The notes below the pieces were generated by a model. The model made no database searches and was not told the DNA's origin. It worked only from the letters and a program-made list of their open reading frames with translations. From Pseudomonas bananamidigenes (GTDB lineage Bacteria; Pseudomonadota; Gammaproteobacteria; Pseudomonadales; Pseudomonadaceae), in the NCBI RefSeq assembly GCF_001679645.1, contig NZ_LRUN01000035.1, positions 1 to 64,000 of the forward strand: a stretch of 64,000 bases of DNA, written 5' to 3'. Below are positions 19,497 through 27,167 of the stretch, piece by piece. Each line of letters opens with the position of its first letter. Position 1 is the stretch's first letter. A program made the position numbers and the translations under genes.

Positions 19497-19686
19497 CTGC
19501 CGAGCTCCCTTCCACGAGAGGGTGGCAGCTTTGCGCAGGTGTGGAAGTCCGGGCCCCCGAAAAAACCCGGTGCACTCGAGCGTGCTCCTGCGCATAGCTG
19601 CCATAAGCAAACAATGTTGGCATAAAAGGCGCCAACAAGTGTTTACAGGCGCACATGCGCTTTCGGGATTCACCGGACTTCCACAT
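19497..19686 (-). repeat. Structured inverted-repeat leader of the DUF3077-like gene
   Basis: Within the 484-bp gap 19466-19949, TGTGGAAGTCCGG (19540-19552) and its exact complement CCGGACTTCCACA (19673-19685) enclose about 120 bp. The adjoining CCCGAAA/TTTCGGG pair extends the stem. Nearer the gene, 19497-19532 forms another hairpin (CTGCC...CTCCCTT / AGAGGGTGGCAG). On the gene strand the block reads GTGGAAGTCCGGTGAATCCCG and so on. I recall similar blocks before DUF3077/DUF6124 genes in other pseudomonads. Open frames inside it are taken as spurious. Confidence 0.6.
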
Positions 19687-19769
19687 CCGACCGCTGATTT
19701 TGCAGCGGCTCGATGAGGTTATCGGCGTTCGGCTCAAGCCACCAGTTCACCGGCGCCACCGCGGTTTGA

Positions 19770-19952
19770 AGGAAATGTCCGAGGGATTTGAAGGGTGTTG
19801 CGCAGCTCATCAAGCTGGAATATGCGGCAACTATTTTCATGGGTGACCGGGTGAAATGGAGTATCTACACTCCACCGAATCAATCCGTGGCCGAGGATGA
19901 CATAATGCGCGCCAAAGCGTTTAAACCGACTGACCCTCGAAGGGCGTTGTAA
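19770..19952 (+). CDS. Partial or small reading frame coupled to the ATPase gene
   Basis: An open frame of up to 60 codons follows TGA 19767-19769 and ends in TAA 19950-19952, which shares one base with the ATPase ATG (TAATG). Codons are protein-like: GVAQLIKLEYAATIFMGDRV, then KWSIYTPPNQSVAEDDIMRA and AKAFKPTDPRRAL. Possible starts are TTG 19788 and ATG 19839 (37 aa), neither with a convincing ribosome binding site. It is either the 3' remnant of a truncated gene that once headed the operon or a small coupled leader peptide. No family recognised. Confidence 0.35.
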   Translation, partial: RKCPRDLKGVAQLIKLEYAATIFMGDRVKWSIYTPPNQSVAEDDIMRAKAFKPTDPRRAL

Positions 19953-21319
19953 TGGAAATTCTTAACTTAAACCTCAAGGATGTAGGTCGGTTCGCCGACC
20001 TTACCCTTCACCTCGCCCCCACAAATAAGAACTCTTCGAACATAACGGTGATCGTAGGAAATAACGGTGCTGGGAAAACCACACTATTGAAGTCACTTGC
20101 TACCTCTCTGAGCTGGTTGGTCGCCAGAATTCGTACCGAAAGAGGTATTGGCAGTCATCTAATAGACGACGACATTCGCAATGGCGCCTCGTTTGCGATG
20201 GTCGCTGTGGCCATGATAGACGGGTCTAAAGCACGGTCAAACGTTCCCAAAAAAGTGACAGACGAAATTTTATTTGTCTGGACGGTTGCAAGATCCAAGC
20301 AGGGGAGAAAGTCGAGTGTTCATAGCGAATTAACTGAGACTAGCCGCCTAGCTGACCTCTATCGCACAAAGTTGACTGCCGATGACAAAGCATCACTTCC
20401 CCTAATTGCGTACTACCCAGTTGAACGCTCAGTTCTTGAAATCCCTTTAAAAATCAAGACAAAACATACTTTTGATCAGTTGGACGGCTACGACAACTCG
20501 CTCAACCGAGGCGTCGATTTCCGTCGTTTCTTCGAATGGTTCCGCGAGCGCGAAGACAGCGAAAACGAAACCGGGATTTCCGATTCGGCACTGGCTGAAA
20601 TTTCAGAAAAGTTCGGCCCGGATAGTGACGTCTGGAAAACCCTGTCCAAACTGAAAGCCTCCTCGCGCGACCGCCAGCTAACCGCCGTCCGCTCCGCCAT
20701 CGCTGCGTTCATGCCCGGCTTCACCAACCTGCGCGTGCAACGCAAACCACGCCTGCACATGGCCATCGACAAGGATGGCGTCACCCTCAACGTCGCCCAA
20801 CTCTCGCAAGGCGAGAAGTCGATGATGGCGCTTGTCGGTGATATCGCCCGCCGCTTGGCAATGATGAACCAGTCGCTGGACAACCCGCTCCACGGCGACG
20901 GCATCGTGCTGATCGACGAAGTGGATCTGCACCTGCACCCAAAATGGCAACGCAGCTTGATCCGCCAACTGAGCGAAACCTTCCCCAACTGCCAGTTCGT
21001 ACTGACCACCCATTCGCCACTGGTGATCAGCGATGCCAAGGATGTGCTGGTTTACGTGCTCAATAACGGAGAGCTCCACGAACACAACGGCCTTTACGGT
21101 CTCGATGCCAATCAGGTGTTGCTGGAAGTCATGGACACCGATATCCGCAACAGCGACGTTCAAAAACGTTTGAACGCGTTGCTCGAACGCTTGCAGGACG
21201 GTGATCTGGAAACCGCACAGAAGCTATTCGCCGAACTGGCAGAAGAGCTTCCAGACGGTCATATCGAACTGGCGAAAGCAGCGCTGTTGCTGCGCAAGCT
21301 GGAGCTGCGTCGTGCGTAA
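19952..21319 (+). CDS. AAA/ABC-type ATPase of a Septu-like defence pair (PtuA-like)
   Basis: A 455-aa RecF/SMC-like ATPase. Visible motifs are Walker A GNNGAGKTT (36-44), ABC signature LSQGEK (284-289), Walker B IVLIDE (318-323) followed by VDLHLHP, and His-switch TTHS (352-355). A helical insertion between Walker A and the signature (about 120-280) lacks known domains. An ATPase of this kind directly ahead of a TIGR02646-type HNH gene is the arrangement of Septu (PtuA/PtuB) and of retron-linked versions; no reverse transcriptase is near. It would sense phage infection and license the nuclease. The first 500 bases are AT-richer than the rest. Confidence 0.75.
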   Translation: MEILNLNLKDVGRFADLTLHLAPTNKNSSNITVIVGNNGAGKTTLLKSLATSLSWLVARIRTERGIGSHLIDDDIRNGASFAMVAVAMIDGSKARSNVPKKVTDEILFVWTVARSKQGRKSSVHSELTETSRLADLYRTKLTADDKASLPLIAYYPVERSVLEIPLKIKTKHTFDQLDGYDNSLNRGVDFRRFFEWFREREDSENETGISDSALAEISEKFGPDSDVWKTLSKLKASSRDRQLTAVRSAIAAFMPGFTNLRVQRKPRLHMAIDKDGVTLNVAQLSQGEKSMMALVGDIARRLAMMNQSLDNPLHGDGIVLIDEVDLHLHPKWQRSLIRQLSETFPNCQFVLTTHSPLVISDAKDVLVYVLNNGELHEHNGLYGLDANQVLLEVMDTDIRNSDVQKRLNALLERLQDGDLETAQKLFAELAEELPDGHIELAKAALLLRKLELRRA

Positions 21320-21932
21320 GATCACCAAGGGAGCCGAGCCGGAACAACTCATCAGATGGAAACGCGCCAACACAACATTACGTTACCGGGACCTGCCCAG
21401 CGAAGAACGTGTGAGCCTGCGCACTGCTTGTATAGCGGAACAGTTCAGCCTTTGCGCCTATTGCTGCCAGACCATTGCAGGCGACAACTCACATAACGAG
21501 CACGTTGAAGCCCAGGATAAAGCCCCCAATCGCACATTGGAGTTCACCAACATCGTCGCCAGTTGCCAGCGCCAGAATCAATGTGGACATCATCGAGGCA
21601 CGCGCCCACTGGATCTGACGCCTTTGATGGAGGAATGCGAGTCGGAATTGAAGTTTTATCTGTCCGGTAGAGTGACCGGCAAAACTGAGCGCGCAAATTC
21701 AGCTCTGGAAATTTTGAATCTCGGTCATACCGAAGAAAGCAATCGCGGACTCATAGGAGCACGGAAACAGCTGGTTGATCAGCTGATCTTTACAGGAGGC
21801 ATGCAACCTGATGACCTTGAAGATGAAGAGCTTCTGGACATTCTCCTTGATGACATGCTGACTCCCAAGAATGGCCAGCTTGCGGCTTTTTCTCCGGTTC
21901 TGGTCAATGTCATCCGTCAGCTCCTGCCCTGA
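21312..21932 (+). CDS. HNH-type nuclease partner (TIGR02646/PtuB-like)
   Basis: A 206-aa protein starting with GTG 21312, 8 bases inside the ATPase gene, with CTGGAG at good spacing. The frame can be read from 21201, but the family N-terminus is RKITKGAEPEQL. Zinc/HNH features: Cys48-x2-Cys51, Asn-Glu-His at 62-64 (the active-site strand), Cys85, Cys91 and His93-His94 in QCGHHRGTRPLD. This pattern matches the TIGR02646 group used as nuclease effectors in Septu and Ec78-type retron systems. It likely cleaves DNA or RNA when released by the ATPase. Overlap implies translational coupling. Confidence 0.75.
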   Translation: MRKITKGAEPEQLIRWKRANTTLRYRDLPSEERVSLRTACIAEQFSLCAYCCQTIAGDNSHNEHVEAQDKAPNRTLEFTNIVASCQRQNQCGHHRGTRPLDLTPLMEECESELKFYLSGRVTGKTERANSALEILNLGHTEESNRGLIGARKQLVDQLIFTGGMQPDDLEDEELLDILLDDMLTPKNGQLAAFSPVLVNVIRQLLP

Positions 21933-21962
21933 TATTCAAAGTATCGCGGTCATTCCGGCGGG

Positions 21963-22002
21963 CAAAAAAATGGCGAACGCTTGATAACGTTCGCCATTTT
22001 CA
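21963..22002. terminator. Bidirectional terminator after the Septu-like pair
   Basis: AAAATGGCGAACG and its exact complement CGTTCGCCATTTT flank an 8-nt loop; A and T tracts allow use by both convergent transcripts. Confidence 0.88.
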
Positions 22003-22015
22003 TTCAGAGCCTGCC

Positions 22016-22582
22016 TCAATCATCCGGCATTTCCGGTGGCTTGGCCGGTTTGGTCGGCTTCGTCGGTTTTGTCCCTTTAGCGCCTTTGGCCGGCGCCGGT
22101 TCTGCAGCAGCCGGGGCCGTGACCACGGTGGAAGTAGTTTCTTTCTCGGCGGCTGGCAGCGCATCGATGGTGTCGAAAATTTTCTTCAGGTCGACGGTCG
22201 CCGCTTCATCCCCCGAAGCCGACAGTTTGGTCTCGCCATCCTTGCCCACCAGGAAGACCTTGGGATACGCCCCGGCGCCCAGCTTCAGCGAGCGCAGCAG
22301 CGCCATGGTTTGCTGCTGCTCCATGCTTTTGCCATCGACCTGACCGCTCATGCTCAGGATGGTGTAAACCTTGATCTTGCGGTCGGCGATGCCTTGTTTG
22401 TTGGCCGGGTCGTCCAGCGCTTTTTTCAGGCTGACCCAATAAGAATCGACCGTACTGGAAGCGATCACGATCACCGGGCGGTTGATGCCCTTGTCGACGT
22501 CCAGGGGGGAATCGCCGTCTGCGGCGAACAAGGGGCCGGCAATCGCCAGCAAGAGTGTCAGGGTCAGTGACCTGATGAGCAT
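22016..22582 (-). CDS. DUF4174 periplasmic protein
   Basis: A 188-aa exported protein. ATG 22582, behind AAAGGAG, begins a signal peptide (LIRSLTLTLLLAIAGPLFA). The mature domain (PVIVIASSTVDSYWVSLKKAL, LSMSGQVDGKSMEQQQTMALLR, KVFLVGKDGETKL) has the thioredoxin-like layout of DUF4174 without a CxxC motif. The C-terminus is a low-complexity Pro/Lys/Thr tail (GTKPTKPTKPAKPPEMPDD). Function unknown; it is probably a redox-fold binding protein of the periplasm. Its upstream neighbour on the same strand is a TSUP permease. Confidence 0.8.
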   Translation of the reverse strand: MLIRSLTLTLLLAIAGPLFAADGDSPLDVDKGINRPVIVIASSTVDSYWVSLKKALDDPANKQGIADRKIKVYTILSMSGQVDGKSMEQQQTMALLRSLKLGAGAYPKVFLVGKDGETKLSASGDEAATVDLKKIFDTIDALPAAEKETTSTVVTAPAAAEPAPAKGAKGTKPTKPTKPAKPPEMPDD

Positions 22583-22756
22583 GCGCATCTCCTTTTGATA
22601 TCCACGCTCTAATGATTGCGCATCGTGGCGATTGTTCCGGGAGCTACCCGGCAAAAGTGTTTCGCCTTGCCCAAAGCTTAGGTCAGCAACGATTTTGCGC
22701 AACCGGACGGGCGTGATCCTGTCGCCCATTTGTTTACGCTTTATGACCGTCGCGAA

Positions 22757-23542
22757 TCAAAAGGCCAGCTTGTAACCAATCAACACCAGCATCGTCGCCA
22801 GGCATGGACGCAGCAGTTCATCGGAGACCCGACCGGTCAGGTGACTGCCAAGCCAGATGCCAGGCAGCGAGCCCAGCAGCAGGAAGCCCAGCACGCCCCA
22901 GTCCATGTTGCCCATGCTCGCGTGGCCAAGGCCGGCGACCAGGGTCAGTGGTACGGCGTGGGCGATTTCGGTGCCGACCAGGCGGCGCGTCGGCAGCAGC
23001 GGATAGAGGATGAACAGCGCGACGGTGCCAAGGGCGCCGGCGCCGATGGAGGTCAGGGCGACCATGGTGCCGAGGATCAGGCCGGTAATCACGGTCATGA
23101 CATTCAGGCGCGTTCCGTTCGGGTTGTAGTTGCCGCCGGCGCGTTTGTGGGCGAATTCCAGCAGGCGTTTCTTGAACAGAATCGCCAGCGCCGTGGCGAA
23201 CAGGACGAAACCCAGCGCCTGTTTGATGATGGCGTTCATCGCCTCCGGTGCAGCATGCAGCGTACTGAGGAACCACAACGTCATCGCCACCGCCGGAACA
23301 CTGCCCAGGGTCAGCCAGCCGGTAATGGCCCAGTCGATGTTCTTGTTCTTCCTGTGCACCAGCACGCCGCTGGACTTGGTGATGGCGGCGTACAGCAGGT
23401 CAGTGCCCACCGCCGTGGCCGGATTGATGCCGAACCATAGCAGGATCGGCGTCATCAACGAACCACCGCCGACACCGGTCATGCCGACGATGAACCCCAC
23501 CACCAGCCCGGCAACCACCAGGCCGAAATTTGCCAATTCCAT
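22757..23542 (-). CDS. TSUP/TauE-SafE family permease
   Basis: A 261-aa inner-membrane protein with eight hydrophobic segments and the two TSUP half motifs: GFIVGMTGVGGGSLMTPILLW in the first half and GTMVALTSIGAGALGTVALF in the second. TSUP proteins move sulfur-containing or organic anions (sulfite, taurine, thiosulfate, sulfoacetate). The substrate here cannot be read from sequence. The AT-rich 95-bp upstream region has no obvious operator. Confidence 0.88.
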   Translation of the reverse strand: MELANFGLVVAGLVVGFIVGMTGVGGGSLMTPILLWFGINPATAVGTDLLYAAITKSSGVLVHRKNKNIDWAITGWLTLGSVPAVAMTLWFLSTLHAAPEAMNAIIKQALGFVLFATALAILFKKRLLEFAHKRAGGNYNPNGTRLNVMTVITGLILGTMVALTSIGAGALGTVALFILYPLLPTRRLVGTEIAHAVPLTLVAGLGHASMGNMDWGVLGFLLLGSLPGIWLGSHLTGRVSDELLRPCLATMLVLIGYKLAF

Positions 23543-23637
23543 TAAAACATCCAGAAGACGACAGGAAAAATCCGGTCCGCAGCATAGCGATTTTTCTTAT
23601 AACCACCTATATCGATCCGATCTATCGTTATGCCATT

Positions 23638-24387
23638 TCACTGTACCGGCAAAAAATTCAAGAACAGCAGGCTCTGGGCGTAATTCAAACCGATGCGCCG
23701 ATAGCGCTCGTCGAGCATCTGGGTCAACAGATCCAGACGCGCCACGACTTTGCCGAACTCCGTGGCGAAGCTCAGGTTGCTGCCCTCCTCCGATATCTCA
23801 TTGGAAAACAGCAGCGGCTGACCTTCCTTGTTCTGCCGCTGGGCAAGGATCCACGTGGCTTTCTCGATGTTGCGCGCGGCGTTGTTGACGAAGGTCGGGT
23901 TGATCGCATCGGTCATGTAGAACTCGGTACGGTTGCCGTGAGCGGTGACCAGCATGCTGCCGATGGCATAGATGAAGGCGCCGACCCGGTCACCCAGAAA
24001 CTCCGGGCTCATGGCATAGCTCAGTGCCGCCAGATCTTTCTTCCCGCCGAGAGTCGGCAGCGGTTGCTGCTGCTCAATGGCCAACCGCACCTGCTTGACC
24101 GCCGTACGAATGTCGAGGAAGCCGGATTTGCGCAACTCGTCCGGGTTGCGCAGGTACAACTTACCCATCAAGCGATAGAGGCTGTCGAGATTGTCGCGCA
24201 TCGCCAGCGTGGCCATGCGGTCTACGCTGGTCTGGAGAAATTCCTGAGGCCTGCCCTCGCGCATCTGACTGATGAAATTGTTGCCGTCCTGGTGGCTGCA
24301 GGCGCCGAGCAACAGCGTCGACAGGCAGGCCAGCAGCAGACACGGGCGATGAATGAATGCAGCGATGTGGAGCAAAACTCTCGGCAT
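23638..24387 (-). CDS. Conserved hypothetical lipoprotein
   Basis: A 249-aa lipoprotein with lipobox LLLGAC after a hydrophobic signal sequence. The mature protein is helical (MREGRPQEFLQTSVDRMATLAMRDNL, DIRTAVKQVRLAIEQQQP, YAMSPEFLGDRVGAFIYAIGSMLVTAHGN). No family with known role recognised; similar proteins occur across Pseudomonas. Starts at ATG 24387 or GTG 24405 are both possible, and neither has a strong ribosome binding site. A stand-alone gene. Confidence 0.75.
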   Translation of the reverse strand: MPRVLLHIAAFIHRPCLLLACLSTLLLGACSHQDGNNFISQMREGRPQEFLQTSVDRMATLAMRDNLDSLYRLMGKLYLRNPDELRKSGFLDIRTAVKQVRLAIEQQQPLPTLGGKKDLAALSYAMSPEFLGDRVGAFIYAIGSMLVTAHGNRTEFYMTDAINPTFVNNAARNIEKATWILAQRQNKEGQPLLFSNEISEEGSNLSFATEFGKVVARLDLLTQMLDERYRRIGLNYAQSLLFLNFLPVQ

Positions 24388-24633
24388 GAATTCTTTGACG
24401 GACACATTCCTGTGCGGCGGGAGTCACCGCAACCTGGCCATGGATAGAGCCGGGGATTGCGCAAAAGTGCGGTGCCGCAGAGTTTTCCCGACTTTCGGCG
24501 TTTGACGAGTCACCATTTAGTCCGACTTTATTTTTGCAATAGGCGTTTAATCGTCTATAAGTTTTCATTCAAACGACAATTAGCATGACTATTTAGTGAT
24601 TTTGAAAACAACAACAAAAAAGGAAGGTCAACC

Positions 24634-25782
24634 ATGCTTCAATCCCGACAATCACTCTGCGGCCTCGGACTGTCCCTGATGATCGCCACCCTCTCCGCCC
24701 AGGCCGCAGGCCTGACCAGCGAACACAAAGCGTTCGGCAAAACCAATGACGGCACGCCGGTCGAGCAATACATCCTGCGCAACAGCCACGGCATGCAGGC
24801 CACGGTCATCACCTACGGCGCGACCTTGCAGGCGCTGCGGGTGCCGGACAAACACGGCAGGCTCGACGACATCGTTCTCGGTTTCGACGATGTGCAGGGT
24901 TACCAGAAAGGCACCGCGTACTTCGGCGCGACCATCGGACGCTTCGGCAATCGTCTGGCCGATGGCGCCTTCGAACTCGACGGCAAGCGCTATCAAGTGC
25001 CGCAGAACGACAAGACCAATGCCTTGCACGGCGGCACGCAGGGTTTCGACAAAAAGGTCTGGAAGGCAACGGAAACCAAAGACAAGGATTCGGTCGGCGT
25101 GACCCTGACCTACCTGTCGGCAGATGGCGAAATGGGTTTCCCCGGTAACCTCACCACCGAAGTGACCTACCGCCTCACCGACTCCAACGAGCTGCGCATC
25201 GACTACAAGGCCAGCACCGACAAACCGACAGTGCTCAACCTGACCAACCACAGCTACTTCAACCTCGCCGGTGCCGGTAATGGCGACATCCTCAAGCAGG
25301 TCGCCACCCTGCACGCCAGCCATTACACCCCGGTCACCGCCAAACTGATCCCGACCGGCGAACTGGCCCCGGTGGCCGGCACGCCGATGGACTTCACCAA
25401 ACCCACCGCCATCGGCCAGCACATCAAGGCCGATCACCCACAACTGAAATTCGCCGAAGAAAAACAAGGCGGCTTCGATTTCAACTGGGCGCTGGACACC
25501 CAGGGTGACGTCAGCAAACTCGCCGCCGAAGTCAGCGACCCGCAATCCGGTCGCCACCTGCAGCTGTACACCAGCGAACCGGGTGTGCAGTTCTACACCA
25601 GCAACTTCCTCGACGGCACGGTCAAGGGCAAGGGTGGCAAGGTCTATCCGCACTGGAGTGCGTTCACCCTGGAAACCCAGCACTACCCGGACTCGCCGAA
25701 CCAGCCGAACTTCCCGAGCACCCGACTGGATCCGGGACAGACCTACACCCAGAGCGTGGTGTTGAAGTTTTCTGCGAAGTGA
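24634..25782 (+). CDS. Exported aldose 1-epimerase (galactose mutarotase)
   Basis: A 382-aa mutarotase with an N-terminal signal peptide (ending SAQAAG), so it probably acts in the periplasm, unlike cytosolic GalM. The domain matches the family: ATVITYGATLQALRVPD, NALHGGTQGFDKKVW (first catalytic His), NLTNHSYFNLAG (second His), and a Glu in the LETQHYPDSPNQPNFPS segment. It interconverts alpha and beta anomers of hexoses. AAGGAAGG precedes the ATG, and the 230-bp upstream region is AT-rich with no divergent operator found. Confidence 0.9.
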   Translation: MLQSRQSLCGLGLSLMIATLSAQAAGLTSEHKAFGKTNDGTPVEQYILRNSHGMQATVITYGATLQALRVPDKHGRLDDIVLGFDDVQGYQKGTAYFGATIGRFGNRLADGAFELDGKRYQVPQNDKTNALHGGTQGFDKKVWKATETKDKDSVGVTLTYLSADGEMGFPGNLTTEVTYRLTDSNELRIDYKASTDKPTVLNLTNHSYFNLAGAGNGDILKQVATLHASHYTPVTAKLIPTGELAPVAGTPMDFTKPTAIGQHIKADHPQLKFAEEKQGGFDFNWALDTQGDVSKLAAEVSDPQSGRHLQLYTSEPGVQFYTSNFLDGTVKGKGGKVYPHWSAFTLETQHYPDSPNQPNFPSTRLDPGQTYTQSVVLKFSAK

Positions 25783-25783
25783 A

Positions 25784-25868
25784 AGCAAAAGATCGCAGCC
25801 TGCGGCAGCGTCTACAGGGGAAAATCAATCCTCATGCAGAGCTGTCGCAGGCTGCGACCTTTTTGCTT
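25784..25868. repeat. REP-like inverted repeat (AAAAGATCGCAGCCTGCG)
   Basis: AAGCAAAAGATCGCAGCCTGCG and near-complement CGCAGGCTGCGACCTTTTTGCTT flank about 38 bp right after the galactose mutarotase stop. This REP family, distinct from GGGAGCGAGC, is frequent in Pseudomonas and can end transcription. Confidence 0.8.
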
Positions 25869-25942
25869 CTTGAACCCCTGGACCGGCCCTGCCCACTCTG
25901 GATATCGACCAAGGCAGACAGAAGTAACCGAAATTCAGGGAC

Positions 25943-26206
25943 TCAGCTGATTACGGCGCCTTTCGGGCCACTGGAAATCAACGCGGCTCCACAGGCGGTT
26001 TTCATGCCGTCCAGCGCGATGGGCACGCCATCGACGGTGTAGGTGCTGCTGCCCTCGGCAATAGGAAAAACCCCTTTGCACAAGGGACAGCTGACTTTGT
26101 GACCAACCCCGGCAATTGGCTTACCGTTGAGGTTGGTTTGGGAGAATGCTTCGATCACCTTGCCACCGTGTGTGGTGGAGTCGCCCAAGCGGATTGCGTC
26201 TTTCAT
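25943..26206 (-). CDS. PAAR domain T6SS tip protein
   Basis: An 87-aa PAAR-only protein. It has PAAR motif features (IRLGDSTTHGGKVIEA, GVGHKVSCPLCKG, GSSTYTVDGVPIALDGMKTACGA). PAAR proteins sharpen the VgrG spike and carry effectors. ATG follows AAAGGAG by 8 bases. It is the last gene of the hcp-vgrG-rhs cluster on the same strand, after the immunity genes, so it may sharpen the tip that carries the Rhs protein, whose own N-terminus lacks a PAAR motif. Confidence 0.9.
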   Translation of the reverse strand: MKDAIRLGDSTTHGGKVIEAFSQTNLNGKPIAGVGHKVSCPLCKGVFPIAEGSSTYTVDGVPIALDGMKTACGAALISSGPKGAVIS

Positions 26207-26300
26207 CGCGTCACTCCTTTGACAAGTATTGACTACTCATACATCAACGTTGTCTTGAGCAGCATTGAAACAGGTTTTCCTCCGGTTCCTCTATTTATCG

Positions 26301-26642
26301 TTACTCAGTCATCCATACGTCTTCATACCCTTGCGCATCAGTAATGAACTTTGCCCCTGTGGGCAGAGAGAGAAAGCTCACCGTCTGCGGAAGAATTTTA
26401 CTCAAGTGGCGAACATGGACAGCCTGGTAAAAATCATCCGCAGCACAATACTCTCCGCAGTGAATGAACCAACTTACATTTCCTCCTTCGGGAAGCTCCA
26501 CTCTACTGCCGTAAATGGGAGATCGGCCGAGTGTCTTCAGGGCGACAGCAACCATGTCCTCAGGGGGCTGGATGGCGAGCCCATATTTTTCACAGAGTAT
26601 TCTCTGAGACGAGTCAGGAGTGGTCGTTTCAAGCTCGCTCAA
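26301..26642 (-). CDS. Imm33-like immunity protein candidate
   Basis: A 113-aa protein starting with a TTG codon (26642), with GGAGG 8 bases before it. The core ILCEKYGLAIQPPEDMVAVA, VSWFIHCGEYCAADDFYQAV and ITDAQGYEDVW resembles the Imm33 group of polymorphic-toxin immunity proteins, recalled from its W-x-I-H-C-G-E motif. It sits directly after the DUF4265 gene in the rhs operon, so it may protect from the Rhs toxin, from a lost or alternative toxin, or from another strain's effector. Confidence 0.7.
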   Translation of the reverse strand: MSELETTTPDSSQRILCEKYGLAIQPPEDMVAVALKTLGRSPIYGSRVELPEGGNVSWFIHCGEYCAADDFYQAVHVRHLSKILPQTVSFLSLPTGAKFITDAQGYEDVWMTE

Positions 26643-26684
26643 GAGATTTTCCTCCGACCACCGTGTTGTTCTTCGCCCATCACT

Positions 26685-27167
26685 TCAACTCTGTAGCCAC
26701 CAGTTCAGAAGCGTCTCGTCCTCGTCGTCATCAATGTTTTTATAGATGTTTGCGTAATACCATTGGATGCCGGTTTTCTCGCTAAACCGATCAAAAAACT
26801 GATTGATCTTATCCATCCCATTGATCGCCGGGACGGCTAGCGAGAGGTTGCCCTCATGTACACCGTCCAGTGTTCCACCCAGCTCAAGACCGACACCTCG
26901 TTCAAGTCCGTCTATTTCCTCAGGGGGAATGTAATCGGCATAAATGTGGATGCAAAAATTGCCACCTCGCTTCAACACGTCTGCATGGGCGTTTTTGTTC
27001 TTGATCGAGATCACATCACCCCGTGCCAGATTCAGCGCCAGGCCCGGAGAGGAAAGCAGCTCATATGTATCCTCCGCAACCTGTCGAGCCGGCAGTTCCT
27101 CGTACACCGGGCCATCGTCATCTGCGACGAATACTTGAATCAAAACAGGTGCGCTTCTATCGTCCAT
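26685..27167 (-). CDS. DUF4265 protein, likely immunity to the Rhs toxin
   Basis: A 160-aa soluble protein with the DUF4265 core VISIKNKNAHADVLKRGGNFCIHIYAD and a C-terminal INQFFDRFSEKTGIQWYYANI segment. ATG 27167, with GGAG 7 bases ahead, lies 11 bases inside the end of rhs, so the two are translationally coupled. A coupled small gene directly after a polymorphic toxin is the usual place of the cognate immunity gene, hence my call. The longer frame up to 27197 lies wholly inside rhs and is rejected. Confidence 0.8.
   Translation of the reverse strand: MDDRSAPVLIQVFVADDDGPVYEELPARQVAEDTYELLSSPGLALNLARGDVISIKNKNAHADVLKRGGNFCIHIYADYIPPEEIDGLERGVGLELGGTLDGVHEGNLSLAVPAINGMDKINQFFDRFSEKTGIQWYYANIYKNIDDDEDETLLNWWLQS

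Noticed and set aside
19462..19737. 91-aa frame (KSGESRKRMCACKHLLAPF...)
   Set aside because: It lies inside the inverted-repeat leader with a stem-loop at both ends and starts without a ribosome binding site; probably translated structured DNA.
19655..19846. 63-aa plus-strand frame and opposite 56-aa minus-strand frame
   Set aside because: Both cross the repeat border, lack ribosome binding sites and resemble no family.
19952..21932. Retron (Ec78-like) interpretation
   Set aside because: No reverse transcriptase gene within several kilobases, and the upstream region lacks a convincing msr-msd structure.
23542..23600. CysB-type site before the TSUP gene
   Set aside because: The AT-rich TTCTTATAACC stretch resembles loose CysB half sites, but no clear pair or spacing can be seen.
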